From JAZSNL01 sp045536365 (GTDB taxonomy: Bacteria; Bacillota_I; Bacilli_A; ML615J-28; CAG-313): DNA of 64,000 bases. The position numbers and the translations under genes were made by a program. A model generated the notes under the pieces. The model worked only from the letters and a program-made list of their open reading frames with translations. It made no database searches and was not told where the DNA came from. The stretch spans positions 69,470 through 133,469 of the forward strand of contig JAZSNL010000018.1 in assembly GCA_045536365.1 (NCBI GenBank), read 5' to 3'. Positions 16,831 through 25,498 of the stretch are shown here, one piece after another (the stretch's first letter is position 1; every line of letters begins with the position of its first letter).

Positions 16831-17800
16831 GAAAATCTCTAATTATAATGAATGCAAGATATCCAGCATATAGTAATAAGAAAATAATACCTTGCCATTT
16901 TTTAAATTTAGGACTTAACTTAGAGAAAATTAATACTAATAAACCAGATCCTAATAAAACGATTAAATCAAATAAAGCCTTATTAATACCTACCCCCATA
17001 TCAGTTGAAATTTGTAATTGAGAAATAGTAGAAGAAGTTCCTAGAATAAATAAAATATTAAATATATTAGAACCAATTACATTACCAATCGCAATATCAT
17101 TTTCTTTCTTTATTGAAGCAACAACACTAGTAACAAGCTCAGGTAATGATGTTCCTACCGCAACGATAGTTAAACCAACTAAAGCTTCACTCATTCCACA
17201 GGCTAATGCGATAGCTTTTGCACTATCAACAACTAAATCTCCACCAAAAATAATAGCAGCTAAACCTACAATAGTAAGAATAATACTAATAATAATTTTT
17301 TTCTTTGTGATAACTTCAACATTCTCTTCTTCTTGTTGATTAGATTTTTTTGCACGATAAATTAATGAAACAATATAACTTACAAATAGTAATAATAAAA
17401 CAATAGATTCAACTAAATCTAATTTATAAGGAGTAATAATAAATCCAAATAATAACATTAATCCATATATTCCAAACATAATAGGAATATCATATTTTCT
17501 CATTGATTCATCAAAAACAAGAGGAATAAATAAAGATGCAGCACCTAAAATCAAGAAAGTATTAAATATATTTGATCCTACAACATTACCAAAACTTAAA
17601 TCATTACTACCTACTAAAGAAGCGTTTAAACTAACTGATAATTCTGGAGCACTTGTTCCCATAGAAACTAATGTTAAACCAATAATTAAAGTAGGGATTT
17701 TTAATGCTTTTGCAATTTTACTTGCACCATCAACGAAGAAATCAGCCCCTTTAATTAATAAAGCCATACCAACAATTAACCATAACCAATCTAAAAACAT
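16826..17800 (-). CDS. calcium/sodium-type antiporter (CaCA family, YrbG-like)
   Basis: A 324-residue membrane exchanger with ten or eleven helices in two inverted repeats, each with the alpha-motif: GTSAPELSVSLNASLVGSNDLSFGNVVGSNIFNT in the first half (in parts) and GTSLPELVTSVVASIKKENDIAIGNVIGSNIFN in the second. These Glu/Asn-rich motifs form the cation site. The start at 17800 follows AAAGGAGATGATTAT; upstream codons in frame belong to the leader. A yybP-ykoY riboswitch precedes it, so expression is likely induced by Mn2+ and the protein may export Mn2+ or couple Ca2+ to it (inference). Confidence 0.92.
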   Translation of the reverse strand: MFLDWLWLIVGMALLIKGADFFVDGASKIAKALKIPTLIIGLTLVSMGTSAPELSVSLNASLVGSNDLSFGNVVGSNIFNTFLILGAASLFIPLVFDESMRKYDIPIMFGIYGLMLLFGFIITPYKLDLVESIVLLLLFVSYIVSLIYRAKKSNQQEEENVEVITKKKIIISIILTIVGLAAIIFGGDLVVDSAKAIALACGMSEALVGLTIVAVGTSLPELVTSVVASIKKENDIAIGNVIGSNIFNILFILGTSSTISQLQISTDMGVGINKALFDLIVLLGSGLLVLIFSKLSPKFKKWQGIIFLLLYAGYLAFIIIRDFQ

Positions 17801-17829
17801 ATAATCATCTCCTTTTAATTTCAATAAAA

Positions 17830-17944
17830 AAGAGACCTTTATCCTTATAGGATAAAAGTCTCGAAATTTCAAATGCGTCCGAGTGAAAACACTGTATTGA
17901 CGAACAACATTCCATTTTGATAAATGGTTTCTACTCCCTTTTGA
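17830..17944 (-). promoter_or_regulatory. yybP-ykoY (Mn2+) riboswitch
   Basis: Read on the minus strand: AAAGGGAGTAG, a stem ACCATTT/AAATGG, then GTTCGTCAATACAGTG, a TTTT loop, CACTCGGACGCAT and finally GAGACTTTTATCC/GGATAAAGGTCTC followed by T6. The GGGAGUAG box, the GUC(A)AUAC and CGGACGCA core and the final GAGAC...GUCUC hairpin match the yybP-ykoY family. It lies just upstream of a CaCA exchanger, one of the usual target classes. Metal binding would be expected to prevent formation of the terminator. Confidence 0.85.
17832..17862 (-). terminator. riboswitch expression-platform terminator
   Basis: Thirteen-base stem GAGACTTTTATCC/GGATAAAGGTCTC with a short TATAA loop and a T run on the minus strand, between the aptamer core and the ribosome binding site. 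Confidence 0.8.
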
Positions 17945-17953
17945 ATCATTATA

Positions 17954-17982
17954 ATTATACTCTTTTCACTGAATTTTTACAA
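17954..17982 (-). promoter_or_regulatory. promoter of the riboswitch-controlled exchanger
   Basis: On the minus strand TTGTAA, 17-base spacer, TATAAT. The -10 ends about 10 bases before the first conserved aptamer bases. Confidence 0.7.
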
Positions 17983-18054
17983 CCAAAAAAATAATAAAAT
18001 TAACTGACTGAATTAATTTATTATGTTATAATATTTATATAGAAGGTGATGAAT

Positions 18055-18780
18055 ATGCTAGCAACAATTGTTAATTCACTTGCAGTAATATTAGGTGGTA
18101 TTATAGGATTAATATTTAAAAAGTGGATAAAAAAAGAATACTGTGATCGAGTATTAAAAGTTATAGGAATATCAATTTTAGTAATTTCCATTGTTGGTAT
18201 TGTTAAAGCAATGATTAGTATTAATGATACTCATGAAATGAGTTCTCACTATGAGTTATTACTAATAGTATGTGTTGCAGTAGGTACTTTAATAGGAGAA
18301 GTATTAAAATTAGATGATCATATTAATCATTTAGTTAATAAAATAGAAAGTAAATTTAATAAAAAAACAGATATAGAAGCTACTTTTTCAAAAGGTTTCA
18401 TTAGTGCAAGCTTAGTTGCATGCGTTGGTGCAATGGCAATTGTAGGTTCAATTAATGCCTCACTTGGTGACCCTAGTATGCTATATTTGAAATCAATTAT
18501 TGACTTTGTAACAATGATTTTCCTTTCCGCAACTCTTGGATATGGAGTTTTATTTTCATCAATATCAGTATTTATTTACCAAGGAGTAATTACTATCTTA
18601 GGATATTTTTTAGGTAACTTTATAAGTGAAGAATTTACTCTTGCGTTTACAGCACTTGGTTATACTTTAATGTTAGGTATTGCGTTTAATTTTATTGCGG
18701 ATACAAAAATAAAAATAGCTAATACATTACCATCAATAATCTTATTAATATTATATTTTGTTATAAAAAGTTTTATATAG
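18055..18780 (+). CDS. DUF554 family membrane protein (YdfK-like)
   Basis: A 241-residue membrane protein with about seven helices. Seen: ATIVNSLAVILGGIIGLIFKK at the N-terminus, VCVAVGTLIGEVLKLDD, FISASLVACVGAMAIVGSINASLG and a hydrophobic C-terminus, all typical of DUF554. The ATG at 18055 is preferred because AGAAGGTGA lies just before it; GTG 18046 and ATG 18049 fall inside that site. Function of the family is unknown; some members are linked to metal or membrane-lipid stress. Confidence 0.85.
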   Translation: MLATIVNSLAVILGGIIGLIFKKWIKKEYCDRVLKVIGISILVISIVGIVKAMISINDTHEMSSHYELLLIVCVAVGTLIGEVLKLDDHINHLVNKIESKFNKKTDIEATFSKGFISASLVACVGAMAIVGSINASLGDPSMLYLKSIIDFVTMIFLSATLGYGVLFSSISVFIYQGVITILGYFLGNFISEEFTLAFTALGYTLMLGIAFNFIADTKIKIANTLPSIILLILYFVIKSFI

Positions 18781-18789
18781 AGGTGAATT

Positions 18790-19275
18790 ATGGATTTAAA
18801 TTTAATTAATAAAAAGAAAAACATTTATGAAAATATGCATAAAGGATCATTAGTAACAGCTGGAACTATTGATAAATTTAATACAATGACAATTGGATGG
18901 GGTGTATCTGGTGTTTTATGGGGGAAAGATGTTTTTATTGTATATGTAAGACCAAGTAGATATACTTATGAATTTATGGAGAATAATGAATATTTCACAG
19001 TATCATTTTATGATGATGAATACAAAAAAGCAATGGGATATTTAGGAACTAAAAGTGGAAGAGATACAGACAAAGTAAAAGATGTTAATTTTACACCAAT
19101 TAAATGTGGTGAAAGTGTAACATTTAAAGAAGCTAATTTAACAATTCTTTGTCGTAAAATCTATATTCAAGATTTAGATCAAAAAGCTTTCCCAGAAGAT
19201 GTTAATCAAAGATATTATCCAACTGATGATGTTCATCGTTATTATATTGGAGAGATTATTGATATTGTTGAATAA
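18790..19275 (+). CDS. flavin reductase-like FMN-binding protein
   Basis: A 161-residue split-barrel flavoprotein of the flavin reductase/flavoredoxin type. Visible: KGSLVTAGTIDKFNTMTIGWG, IVYVRPSRYTYEFMENNEYFTVSFYDD (in parts) and MGYLGTKSGRDTDK, the FMN phosphate-binding side. It probably binds FMN or reduces flavin with NAD(P)H. GAGGTGA precedes the ATG ten bases after the DUF554 stop, so both belong to one unit closed by a terminator. Confidence 0.85.
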   Translation: MDLNLINKKKNIYENMHKGSLVTAGTIDKFNTMTIGWGVSGVLWGKDVFIVYVRPSRYTYEFMENNEYFTVSFYDDEYKKAMGYLGTKSGRDTDKVKDVNFTPIKCGESVTFKEANLTILCRKIYIQDLDQKAFPEDVNQRYYPTDDVHRYYIGEIIDIVE

Positions 19276-19303
19276 AACCTTGAATTACTTCAAGGTTTTT
19301 TTG
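19274..19303 (+). terminator. intrinsic terminator
   Basis: Stem AAACCTTGA/TCAAGGTTT with a six-base loop and a run of seven T. Confidence 0.85.
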
Positions 19304-19390
19304 TTAAATATTTCATAAATATCATAATTGAAAAAGTAATAGAAATATGATATAATATCATTAATAAAAAATATAAAATAAGGAGAATTT

Positions 19391-22300
19391 ATGAATAAAA
19401 GAAGAGGATTTATATTTTTAACTTTTTTACTAATCTTTTTTTGCTTAACAGGATGTAATAAACATGAACATACTGCTTCAAGTAAATTATATTCTAATGA
19501 AGAATATCATTATAACGTTTGTGTAACTTGTTATGGAGATAATAATCTTATAATGATGAATCAAGAAAAACATGATTTTCAGGAAGATGAAGTTCTTCAA
19601 GAACCAACAGAATTTGAAGAAGGATTAATGAAATATAAATGTTCAGTTTGTAATTATGAAAAAACTGAAAGTATTTCAAAATTGGATCATACTCATATTT
19701 ATGATCAAAAAAATGAAGATCAAAAATACATTAAAACCCCTGCAACTTGTTCAAGTTATGGAGAATATTATTACTCTTGTATTTGTGGAGAAGCTGGAGA
19801 AGAAACATTTACAATAAAGCAATATGGTGGGCATGTATATGAAACAACTTGGACATATGATGAAAATTATCATTATTTAAAGGCAACTTGTTGTGATGCA
19901 GTATCACAAAAAGCTAAACACTCAGGTGGAACAGCTACTTGTGAAAAGAGAGCTATATGTTCAACATGTGAACAAGAATATGGTGAATTAAAAGAACACA
20001 CTTATGATCAAAAAGTAATCGATGAAAAATATATTTGTACTCCTGCAACTTGTACACAAAATGCAATATATTATTTTTCTTGTATTTGTGGTGAAAAAGG
20101 AACAAAAACTTTTGAAGTAGAAGGATTATTAGAACACACTTATTCAGAAGAATGGATATATGATAATCAATATCATTATCATAAAGCATTATGCTGTGAT
20201 AATTTATATTCAGAAAAAATGGAACATTCTTTTGATGAAGGAACAATTACAGTTGAACCTACAACTACTTCAACAGGTATTAAAGAATATAAGTGTATAA
20301 GTTGTCAATATACAAAAGAAGAAGTATTACCTAAAAAAGGTGATAATTCATATGTAATAACATATGATTTAGGATTTAAAAATTATCAAACAAAAGATGA
20401 TTTGTATATTGATTTCTTTAGTGAATATTATTACTATTTAATAAATTATACAGATTGTAATATGAATAGATATAATATTTATGATGTAGAAGATTTCTTA
20501 GTATATTGTAAAACATGGAATGCAAATGGTAAAAATGAAATGGCTGGACTTGGTGATGCTTTTGGAAGTTATTATTTAGTTTATGACCATAGTGGAAATG
20601 GATCATTTGAATCTCAATCAGATAAAGGATTTATTGGTTATTGTTATCAAAATAATAAATATATTGATTTCTTAAGATTCTTAGAAGTATTCTTTGCATA
20701 CTGGAGAACAGATGAAGGATATACAAACGAAAGTAATCATGGAAATGATTTCTTCTATTCTGCTTGGGCAGCCTTTGTTGATACATGTAAATATTTCTTC
20801 TTTACATCAGAAACATTAACAGATAAATATTCTTGGTTTACATATGAAAGATCACCAAGAGTACATTATATGTTAGATAATACCCCTGATGTTAATAATA
20901 TTAATTTACAATCTACCGCAAAAATAGGTGAAACTGTTACTCTACCTAATATTGAAAGAGTAGGATATGATTTCTTAGGTTGGTATAACGATCAAGGAGA
21001 AAAAGTAACAACAGTATCAAATAAGGCAACAGTACACGCAAAATGGGCTAGAAAAACATACCTTGTAACATTTAAAAATGGTAGTGAAATCATTGATTCA
21101 TATACTGTTGAATATGGACTTAGAATAGAAGATATTCCTGAAGTATCATATGAAGATTATTTGTTTACTGGTTGGAAAAAAGCTGAATTTGAAGAACATG
21201 ATTTCTTAAATGGTATTTATGAAGATATTACACTATACGCAACATGGAATAAAACAAGTTCAAATAAAGGAACAGTTAGAATTAATGCCTATAATACTCA
21301 AGATCCAACAGATGGATTTGCGATATACGAAGGAATTGAATTATTTGATAGTAAAACAACACCAGGTTCATCATTATATTGGTATAAAATAGGAATTAAT
21401 AAAACAAATAATCAATATATTGTAACATCAGTTGTTGACAGTGGTTCTTCAAAACCAACAGGATATGATTATTTAATTCTTTGTTATCTAAGTGAATCAA
21501 CAGGTGCTTATACTAGTTTAAAAGCCTTAAATGTAAAAGTAGGTGATGTTGTTGAATTTTCTAAATCACCAGAAAATTTAAGTAAAGGATCTGTTAACGT
21601 AAATATAACATTTAAAGAAGTATCTGATCCTATTCATAATATAATTTTAGTAGATGATAAAAATTCTTCAACTAAGTATTTACCAGTTATTAAAGAATCA
21701 GAAACTTTAACATTACCAACATTATATAAAACAGGATATAATTTTATCGGATGGTATTTAGATAAAGAATATACTTCAAGTATGATTACAACATTATCAA
21801 ATATAAAAGAAGATTTAACACTATATGCAAAATGGGAAGAAAAAGACTTTTCTTCACCACTTGAATATGTAAGTGATATTGTAACTTCTGATACAATTGA
21901 TGAATTACCATCTTTCTTTAATGATGAAAAAGTTACTTGGACAAGTAGCAATTCTAATTTATATACTATTAAAAATGGTATGGGTTATACAAATAAAAAA
22001 TACCAATTACATATTAAACAATATGTAACTGTTACCGCAACTATTAATGGTGTAGAGTATTCAAAACAAATAACAATAAATCCAGTTCTATTTGATGAAA
22101 TGACTAATCCAATGGCAGCATATGTTGCGGTGGGATCATTATCTAATTATTTAAGAAATAATGAAAGATATTTATCAGATGGATCAGTTTTCTCAGAAAA
22201 ATTCAGAGAAAATGCTGATATGGTATATTACGCATTTGGTATTCCTCAATCAAATGGAACAGTATCATTAAATACAACATACTTAGATTACCTACTTGAT

Positions 22301-23233
22301 TTAAAAAATGATGGAGTAAGAGTATTATTAGTAATAGATGGTGCTAATAAAGCTCCTTTACAAGCAATGGTTAAACTATGTAATGATGATACTACACGTA
22401 AAACATTTGTTGATAATATTGTTAATTTAATTAAAACATATAATTTTGATGGTGTTGATATTGACTGGGAATACCCAGGAACTTCTGGATTATCAGGCTT
22501 TACAACTGAAATAGACCAAATTAATTTAAATAAATTATTAAGAGACTTAAGACATTCTCTTGATTCATATCAAGAAGAAGGAGGATCTCCTTATATTATC
22601 TCTGCAGCAATCCCAGGAACAAGTTGGGGTTCAACAAGATATAAATTTGTTGGAGATAGTAGCTTAGGTGGAATTAATGATTATTGTGACTATGTAAATA
22701 TGATGTCATATGATTTAAATAATGCTGAATATACAACACATGTATCATCATGTTATTCATCTACAATGTCACATGATTATAAATTTGGATGTGTTTATGG
22801 GGCAAATCGTTTCATAAGTTTAGGACTTGACCCAGAAAAAGTGATTTTAGGTTCTGCTGCATATGGTAAAGCATACCGTATAACAAATGCAGGAACATCA
22901 TCAACAGTACCTGCTTTAAATGTAGCAGGAACATTAACACAAATTAGTGGTGTTACAGGTTCTTTCGCATCAGGAACAATTTACTACAGTGGAATAGTTG
23001 AATTAATGAAAACAGGAAGATATAAACAATATACTGAATATAATAATGGTAAAATAGTAGGTTCTTATTTATATAGTTCTGCTGATAATATCTTTATCAC
23101 ATTTGATAGTAAAGAAGCATTAATAGAAAAATGTAATTATGCAAAAGCAAATGGATTTGGTATAATGGTATGGGCATATGGAGAAGATTCAACAGATACA
23201 GTGGTTGATACTATAGCAGATAATTTAAAGTAA
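19391..23233 (+). CDS. large multidomain lipoprotein with GH18 glycosidase domain
   Basis: A 1280-residue surface lipoprotein. Order: signal with lipobox LTGC (Cys22); about 23-315 a Cys/His-rich region with repeated CxxC units (CVTCYG, CSVCNY, CICGE, CSTCEQ, CISCQY) and HTYDQK-like spacers; about 320-500 an uncharacterised aromatic-rich domain starting near VITYDLG; two or three InlB/Flg_new repeats (GYDFLGWYND, YLFTGWKK, GYNFIGWYLDK); a beta-rich linker; and a C-terminal GH18 domain (about 905-1278) with FDGVDIDWEYPG, whose Glu1027 is the proton donor. GH18 enzymes cut chitin, GlcNAc-containing glycans or mucin/N-glycan cores. AAGGAG precedes the ATG; it is monocistronic. Confidence 0.88.
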   Translation: MNKRRGFIFLTFLLIFFCLTGCNKHEHTASSKLYSNEEYHYNVCVTCYGDNNLIMMNQEKHDFQEDEVLQEPTEFEEGLMKYKCSVCNYEKTESISKLDHTHIYDQKNEDQKYIKTPATCSSYGEYYYSCICGEAGEETFTIKQYGGHVYETTWTYDENYHYLKATCCDAVSQKAKHSGGTATCEKRAICSTCEQEYGELKEHTYDQKVIDEKYICTPATCTQNAIYYFSCICGEKGTKTFEVEGLLEHTYSEEWIYDNQYHYHKALCCDNLYSEKMEHSFDEGTITVEPTTTSTGIKEYKCISCQYTKEEVLPKKGDNSYVITYDLGFKNYQTKDDLYIDFFSEYYYYLINYTDCNMNRYNIYDVEDFLVYCKTWNANGKNEMAGLGDAFGSYYLVYDHSGNGSFESQSDKGFIGYCYQNNKYIDFLRFLEVFFAYWRTDEGYTNESNHGNDFFYSAWAAFVDTCKYFFFTSETLTDKYSWFTYERSPRVHYMLDNTPDVNNINLQSTAKIGETVTLPNIERVGYDFLGWYNDQGEKVTTVSNKATVHAKWARKTYLVTFKNGSEIIDSYTVEYGLRIEDIPEVSYEDYLFTGWKKAEFEEHDFLNGIYEDITLYATWNKTSSNKGTVRINAYNTQDPTDGFAIYEGIELFDSKTTPGSSLYWYKIGINKTNNQYIVTSVVDSGSSKPTGYDYLILCYLSESTGAYTSLKALNVKVGDVVEFSKSPENLSKGSVNVNITFKEVSDPIHNIILVDDKNSSTKYLPVIKESETLTLPTLYKTGYNFIGWYLDKEYTSSMITTLSNIKEDLTLYAKWEEKDFSSPLEYVSDIVTSDTIDELPSFFNDEKVTWTSSNSNLYTIKNGMGYTNKKYQLHIKQYVTVTATINGVEYSKQITINPVLFDEMTNPMAAYVAVGSLSNYLRNNERYLSDGSVFSEKFRENADMVYYAFGIPQSNGTVSLNTTYLDYLLDLKNDGVRVLLVIDGANKAPLQAMVKLCNDDTTRKTFVDNIVNLIKTYNFDGVDIDWEYPGTSGLSGFTTEIDQINLNKLLRDLRHSLDSYQEEGGSPYIISAAIPGTSWGSTRYKFVGDSSLGGINDYCDYVNMMSYDLNNAEYTTHVSSCYSSTMSHDYKFGCVYGANRFISLGLDPEKVILGSAAYGKAYRITNAGTSSTVPALNVAGTLTQISGVTGSFASGTIYYSGIVELMKTGRYKQYTEYNNGKIVGSYLYSSADNIFITFDSKEALIEKCNYAKANGFGIMVWAYGEDSTDTVVDTIADNLK

Positions 23234-23248
23234 TAATAAATATAATTT

Positions 23249-23276
23249 AAATCTCCCACATATGTGGGAGATTTTT
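23249..23276 (+). terminator. intrinsic terminator
   Basis: Stem AAATCTCCCAC/GTGGGAGATTT with an ATAT loop and a T run, after the GH18 gene. Confidence 0.85.
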
Positions 23277-23324
23277 AATATTATGTAAAGATATTAGTTA
23301 TTCTATTAATTATAATTATTAAGA

Positions 23325-23353
23325 TTGAAATAAGTTAATAATTATGATAAAAT
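23325..23353 (+). promoter_or_regulatory. putative promoter of the ECF sigma operon
   Basis: TTGAAA, 17-base spacer, TAAAAT. It leaves a leader of about 130 bases before the sigma gene. The leader carries a 16-codon ORF (23442-23492) whose TAG overlaps the GTG start of the sigma gene. Confidence 0.55.
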
Positions 23354-23491
23354 ATGTAAAACGTGATAAGTTCAAAATATTGAAAAATTTAATTTTTTTG
23401 TTATTATATGCAATAAAATAAGAAATTGATCGTCTTATTATATGGATGGTGAAGTTGAAAAAAATACTATGCAATTTGGAGGAAACAGATA

Positions 23492-24028
23492 GTGCAGTTA
23501 GAACGAAAACTAAAATATGCAATTATGTCCAACGATATAGATAAAATCCATTCTGCGTTTGATGACATATATATTACTTATGGGCGGTTAGTATATTTTA
23601 AAATAATGCAGTATATAGAAAATAAATCTGATGTTGAAGAATTGACTCAGGAGGTTTTTATAAGTTTTTATAATAATATTTTATATGTAGAAGTGAAAAA
23701 TATTAAGTACTATTTATTGACATCTGCTAAAAATAAATCAATAGATTATCTCCGAAAAAAGAGGGAAAAAATAGTGTTTGATGAAAATACGGTTTATGAG
23801 TACGAAGATATTAAAAGTACTAATATAGAATATGAGTCGATAATTGAAAAAATGAAGATGTTTCTTAGCGAATTGGAGATAGAAATAATACTTAAACACA
23901 ATATAGATGGATATTCTTTTAAAGAAATTGCTAATGAATATAACCGTCCAGTTAATACTATTTTATCAATCTACAATAGAAGTTTAAAAAAATTTAAAAA
24001 AGGATGTGAAAAAAATGAAATTAAATAA
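23492..24028 (+). CDS. ECF-type RNA polymerase sigma factor
   Basis: A 178-residue two-domain sigma factor. Region 2: YGRLVYFKIMQYIENKSDVEELTQEVFISFY (in parts), with the DVEELTQEVF signature, then YLLTSAKNKSIDYLRKKREK. Region 4: LSELEIEIILKHNIDGYSFKEIANEYNRP with a helix-turn-helix. The start is GTG at 23492 with GGAGGAA about 8 bases upstream. It is followed, with overlap, by a small membrane protein and then a lipoprotein, the usual layout of a sigma, anti-sigma and envelope output operon. The inducing signal is unknown. Codon choice is ordinary except for more AG-ending codons than its neighbours. Confidence 0.85.
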   Translation: MQLERKLKYAIMSNDIDKIHSAFDDIYITYGRLVYFKIMQYIENKSDVEELTQEVFISFYNNILYVEVKNIKYYLLTSAKNKSIDYLRKKREKIVFDENTVYEYEDIKSTNIEYESIIEKMKMFLSELEIEIILKHNIDGYSFKEIANEYNRPVNTILSIYNRSLKKFKKGCEKNEIK

Positions 24029-24311
24029 GAAAAATGAATTTATTGATTTCATTAATGAAAATGTATCTTTTAAACCAAATTACAAGGATATTAAAGACAA
24101 CATATATGAAAAAAGATATATTAGAAAAAGTAAAAAAGAATATTTAAAGGTCATAAATATAGTTTTATATATAGGTATTTTATGTATATTTTCAATAACT
24201 ATGATATCTTTCTTCAAACAAGTAAATTGTGCTACTTATGAGGATAAAGGTATTAATATGCTTGGTGAGCATAATATCTATATCGTTGACTTACAATGCA
24301 AAGGAGAATAA
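24015..24311 (+). CDS. single-pass membrane protein, probable anti-sigma factor
   Basis: A 98-residue protein that overlaps the sigma gene by 14 bases. It has a basic cytosolic N-terminal part (1-46, rich in Lys and helix-formers), one membrane helix (about 47-66, VINIVLYIGILCIFSITMI) and a short external tail. Size, topology and coupling fit a membrane-bound anti-sigma factor that holds the upstream ECF sigma; no ZAS zinc motif (HxxxCxxC) is present. The role is inferred from context only. Confidence 0.6.
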   Translation: MKLNKKNEFIDFINENVSFKPNYKDIKDNIYEKRYIRKSKKEYLKVINIVLYIGILCIFSITMISFFKQVNCATYEDKGINMLGEHNIYIVDLQCKGE

Positions 24312-24312
24312 A

Positions 24313-25197
24313 ATGAAAAAACTATTATTATTAATCTCATTATTTTGTACTTTATTATTAGTATCATGTAGTGAACCTAATGAAGAATATAAGAAATATT
24401 CATTTCCTAATGAATATTTAGAATTTAGTTCACTTAATGAATTAAATGCATATTATAGTGAAAATGATTTATTATTTTATGATTATTTATACTTAGACAT
24501 TGAATCTGCAACAGATAATGTATATCGATTGTATTATGATAAATTGAGTGATAGTGAAATAATTAATCCTAAAATGTATTATTCATGTAAATATACTGAT
24601 GAATCATTAAATACAACTATAGATATGGAAATGATTTCTATTCAATGTGAATACACAGAAGAAGATTTACGTTTTAAAATATTTGAACTTGATGATAGTG
24701 AGTATAATTATGCTTGTGAAATATATAAACAAGGTTTTAATGGAACTAAAAAAATAGTTTACTCATATATATATTTTAAATCAGAGAATGAATTAGATGA
24801 AAATTATTTCTTTGATTTGTTCTACAACAATAAGTTTAGACTTAGTAAAGAATTAACAATTTCTGAAACTATCGAAAATGAAATAATCCAAGCGTATTTA
24901 GAATATACAAATTTTGAAACTGCTGAAATTAGATATTATTTAGGTAATATCAACAATATTTATTTTTCTATTATTAAAGGTGATTCATTAGCTATTCCAG
25001 AACATGATATTTATAAAATAGGTGATATTGCAATTGATGATACTTATATGGAAAGATTCAGTGTTTGTTATAATAGTACTTATTATAGTTTTGTACAAGC
25101 GATAAGAGAAAATATTATAACAGAAGAACAAGCATTAGATGTTTATAATTATTATCAAAGATATATTTTAGTAATGAAGTATGGAGGAGTTATTTAA
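24313..25197 (+). CDS. lipoprotein of the ECF sigma operon
   Basis: A 294-residue lipoprotein with signal MKKLLLLISLFCTLLLVSC (Cys19). The ATG at 24313 is right after AAGGAGAA and one base past the anti-sigma-like stop; a longer frame starting in the previous gene is unlikely. The mature part is acidic and Tyr-rich (LFYDYLYLDIES, YSFVQAIRENIITEEQ) and belongs to no family that I recognise. It may be the sensor or output partner of the sigma/anti-sigma pair. Confidence 0.78.
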   Translation: MKKLLLLISLFCTLLLVSCSEPNEEYKKYSFPNEYLEFSSLNELNAYYSENDLLFYDYLYLDIESATDNVYRLYYDKLSDSEIINPKMYYSCKYTDESLNTTIDMEMISIQCEYTEEDLRFKIFELDDSEYNYACEIYKQGFNGTKKIVYSYIYFKSENELDENYFFDLFYNNKFRLSKELTISETIENEIIQAYLEYTNFETAEIRYYLGNINNIYFSIIKGDSLAIPEHDIYKIGDIAIDDTYMERFSVCYNSTYYSFVQAIRENIITEEQALDVYNYYQRYILVMKYGGVI

Positions 25198-25400
25198 TCT
25201 ATAACATTGGGTGCTATAAATCCGTTTAATCAAAAAATGGATAGATATAATTATGAAATGATTTCTATAGAATACACCACCAGTGAATATAATTATAAAA
25301 TCATAGTTCTTGGATAAGAAGATGTTGAATATTTTCTTTATTGCAATTTAGATTTTTATTTATAATCTGATGATGTATAACAAAAATAATAAATATATAA
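25198..25400 (+). pseudogene. remnant of a duplicated lipoprotein segment
   Basis: This 300-base gap has no intact gene. One frame reads NYEMISIEYTTSEYNYKIIVLG and then stops. It resembles the upstream lipoprotein segment MEMISIQCEYTEEDLRFKIF, and further coding-like pieces (EDVEYFLYCNLDFYL) follow a stop. It looks like the decayed part of a second copy of that lipoprotein gene. Confidence 0.4.
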
Positions 25401-25425
25401 AATAAGGACTTAGGTCCTTATTTTT
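25401..25425 (+). terminator. intrinsic terminator of the ECF operon
   Basis: Stem AATAAGGAC/GTCCTTATT with a TTAG loop and T run. Confidence 0.8.
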
Positions 25426-25498
25426 ATTATTTTATAAGATATTGAAATTGACTTTAAAGACCAAATATGATAATATTTAATTATATTGGAGGTACAAG

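Noticed and set aside
20400..20610. Minus-strand ORFs inside the GH18 gene
   Set aside because: His/Tyr/Leu-rich translations typical of antisense to an AT-rich gene, no start signals.
24229..24312. Extended N-terminus of the ECF-operon lipoprotein
   Set aside because: The in-frame extension lies within the anti-sigma-like gene and would bury the signal peptide; AAGGAG marks ATG 24313.
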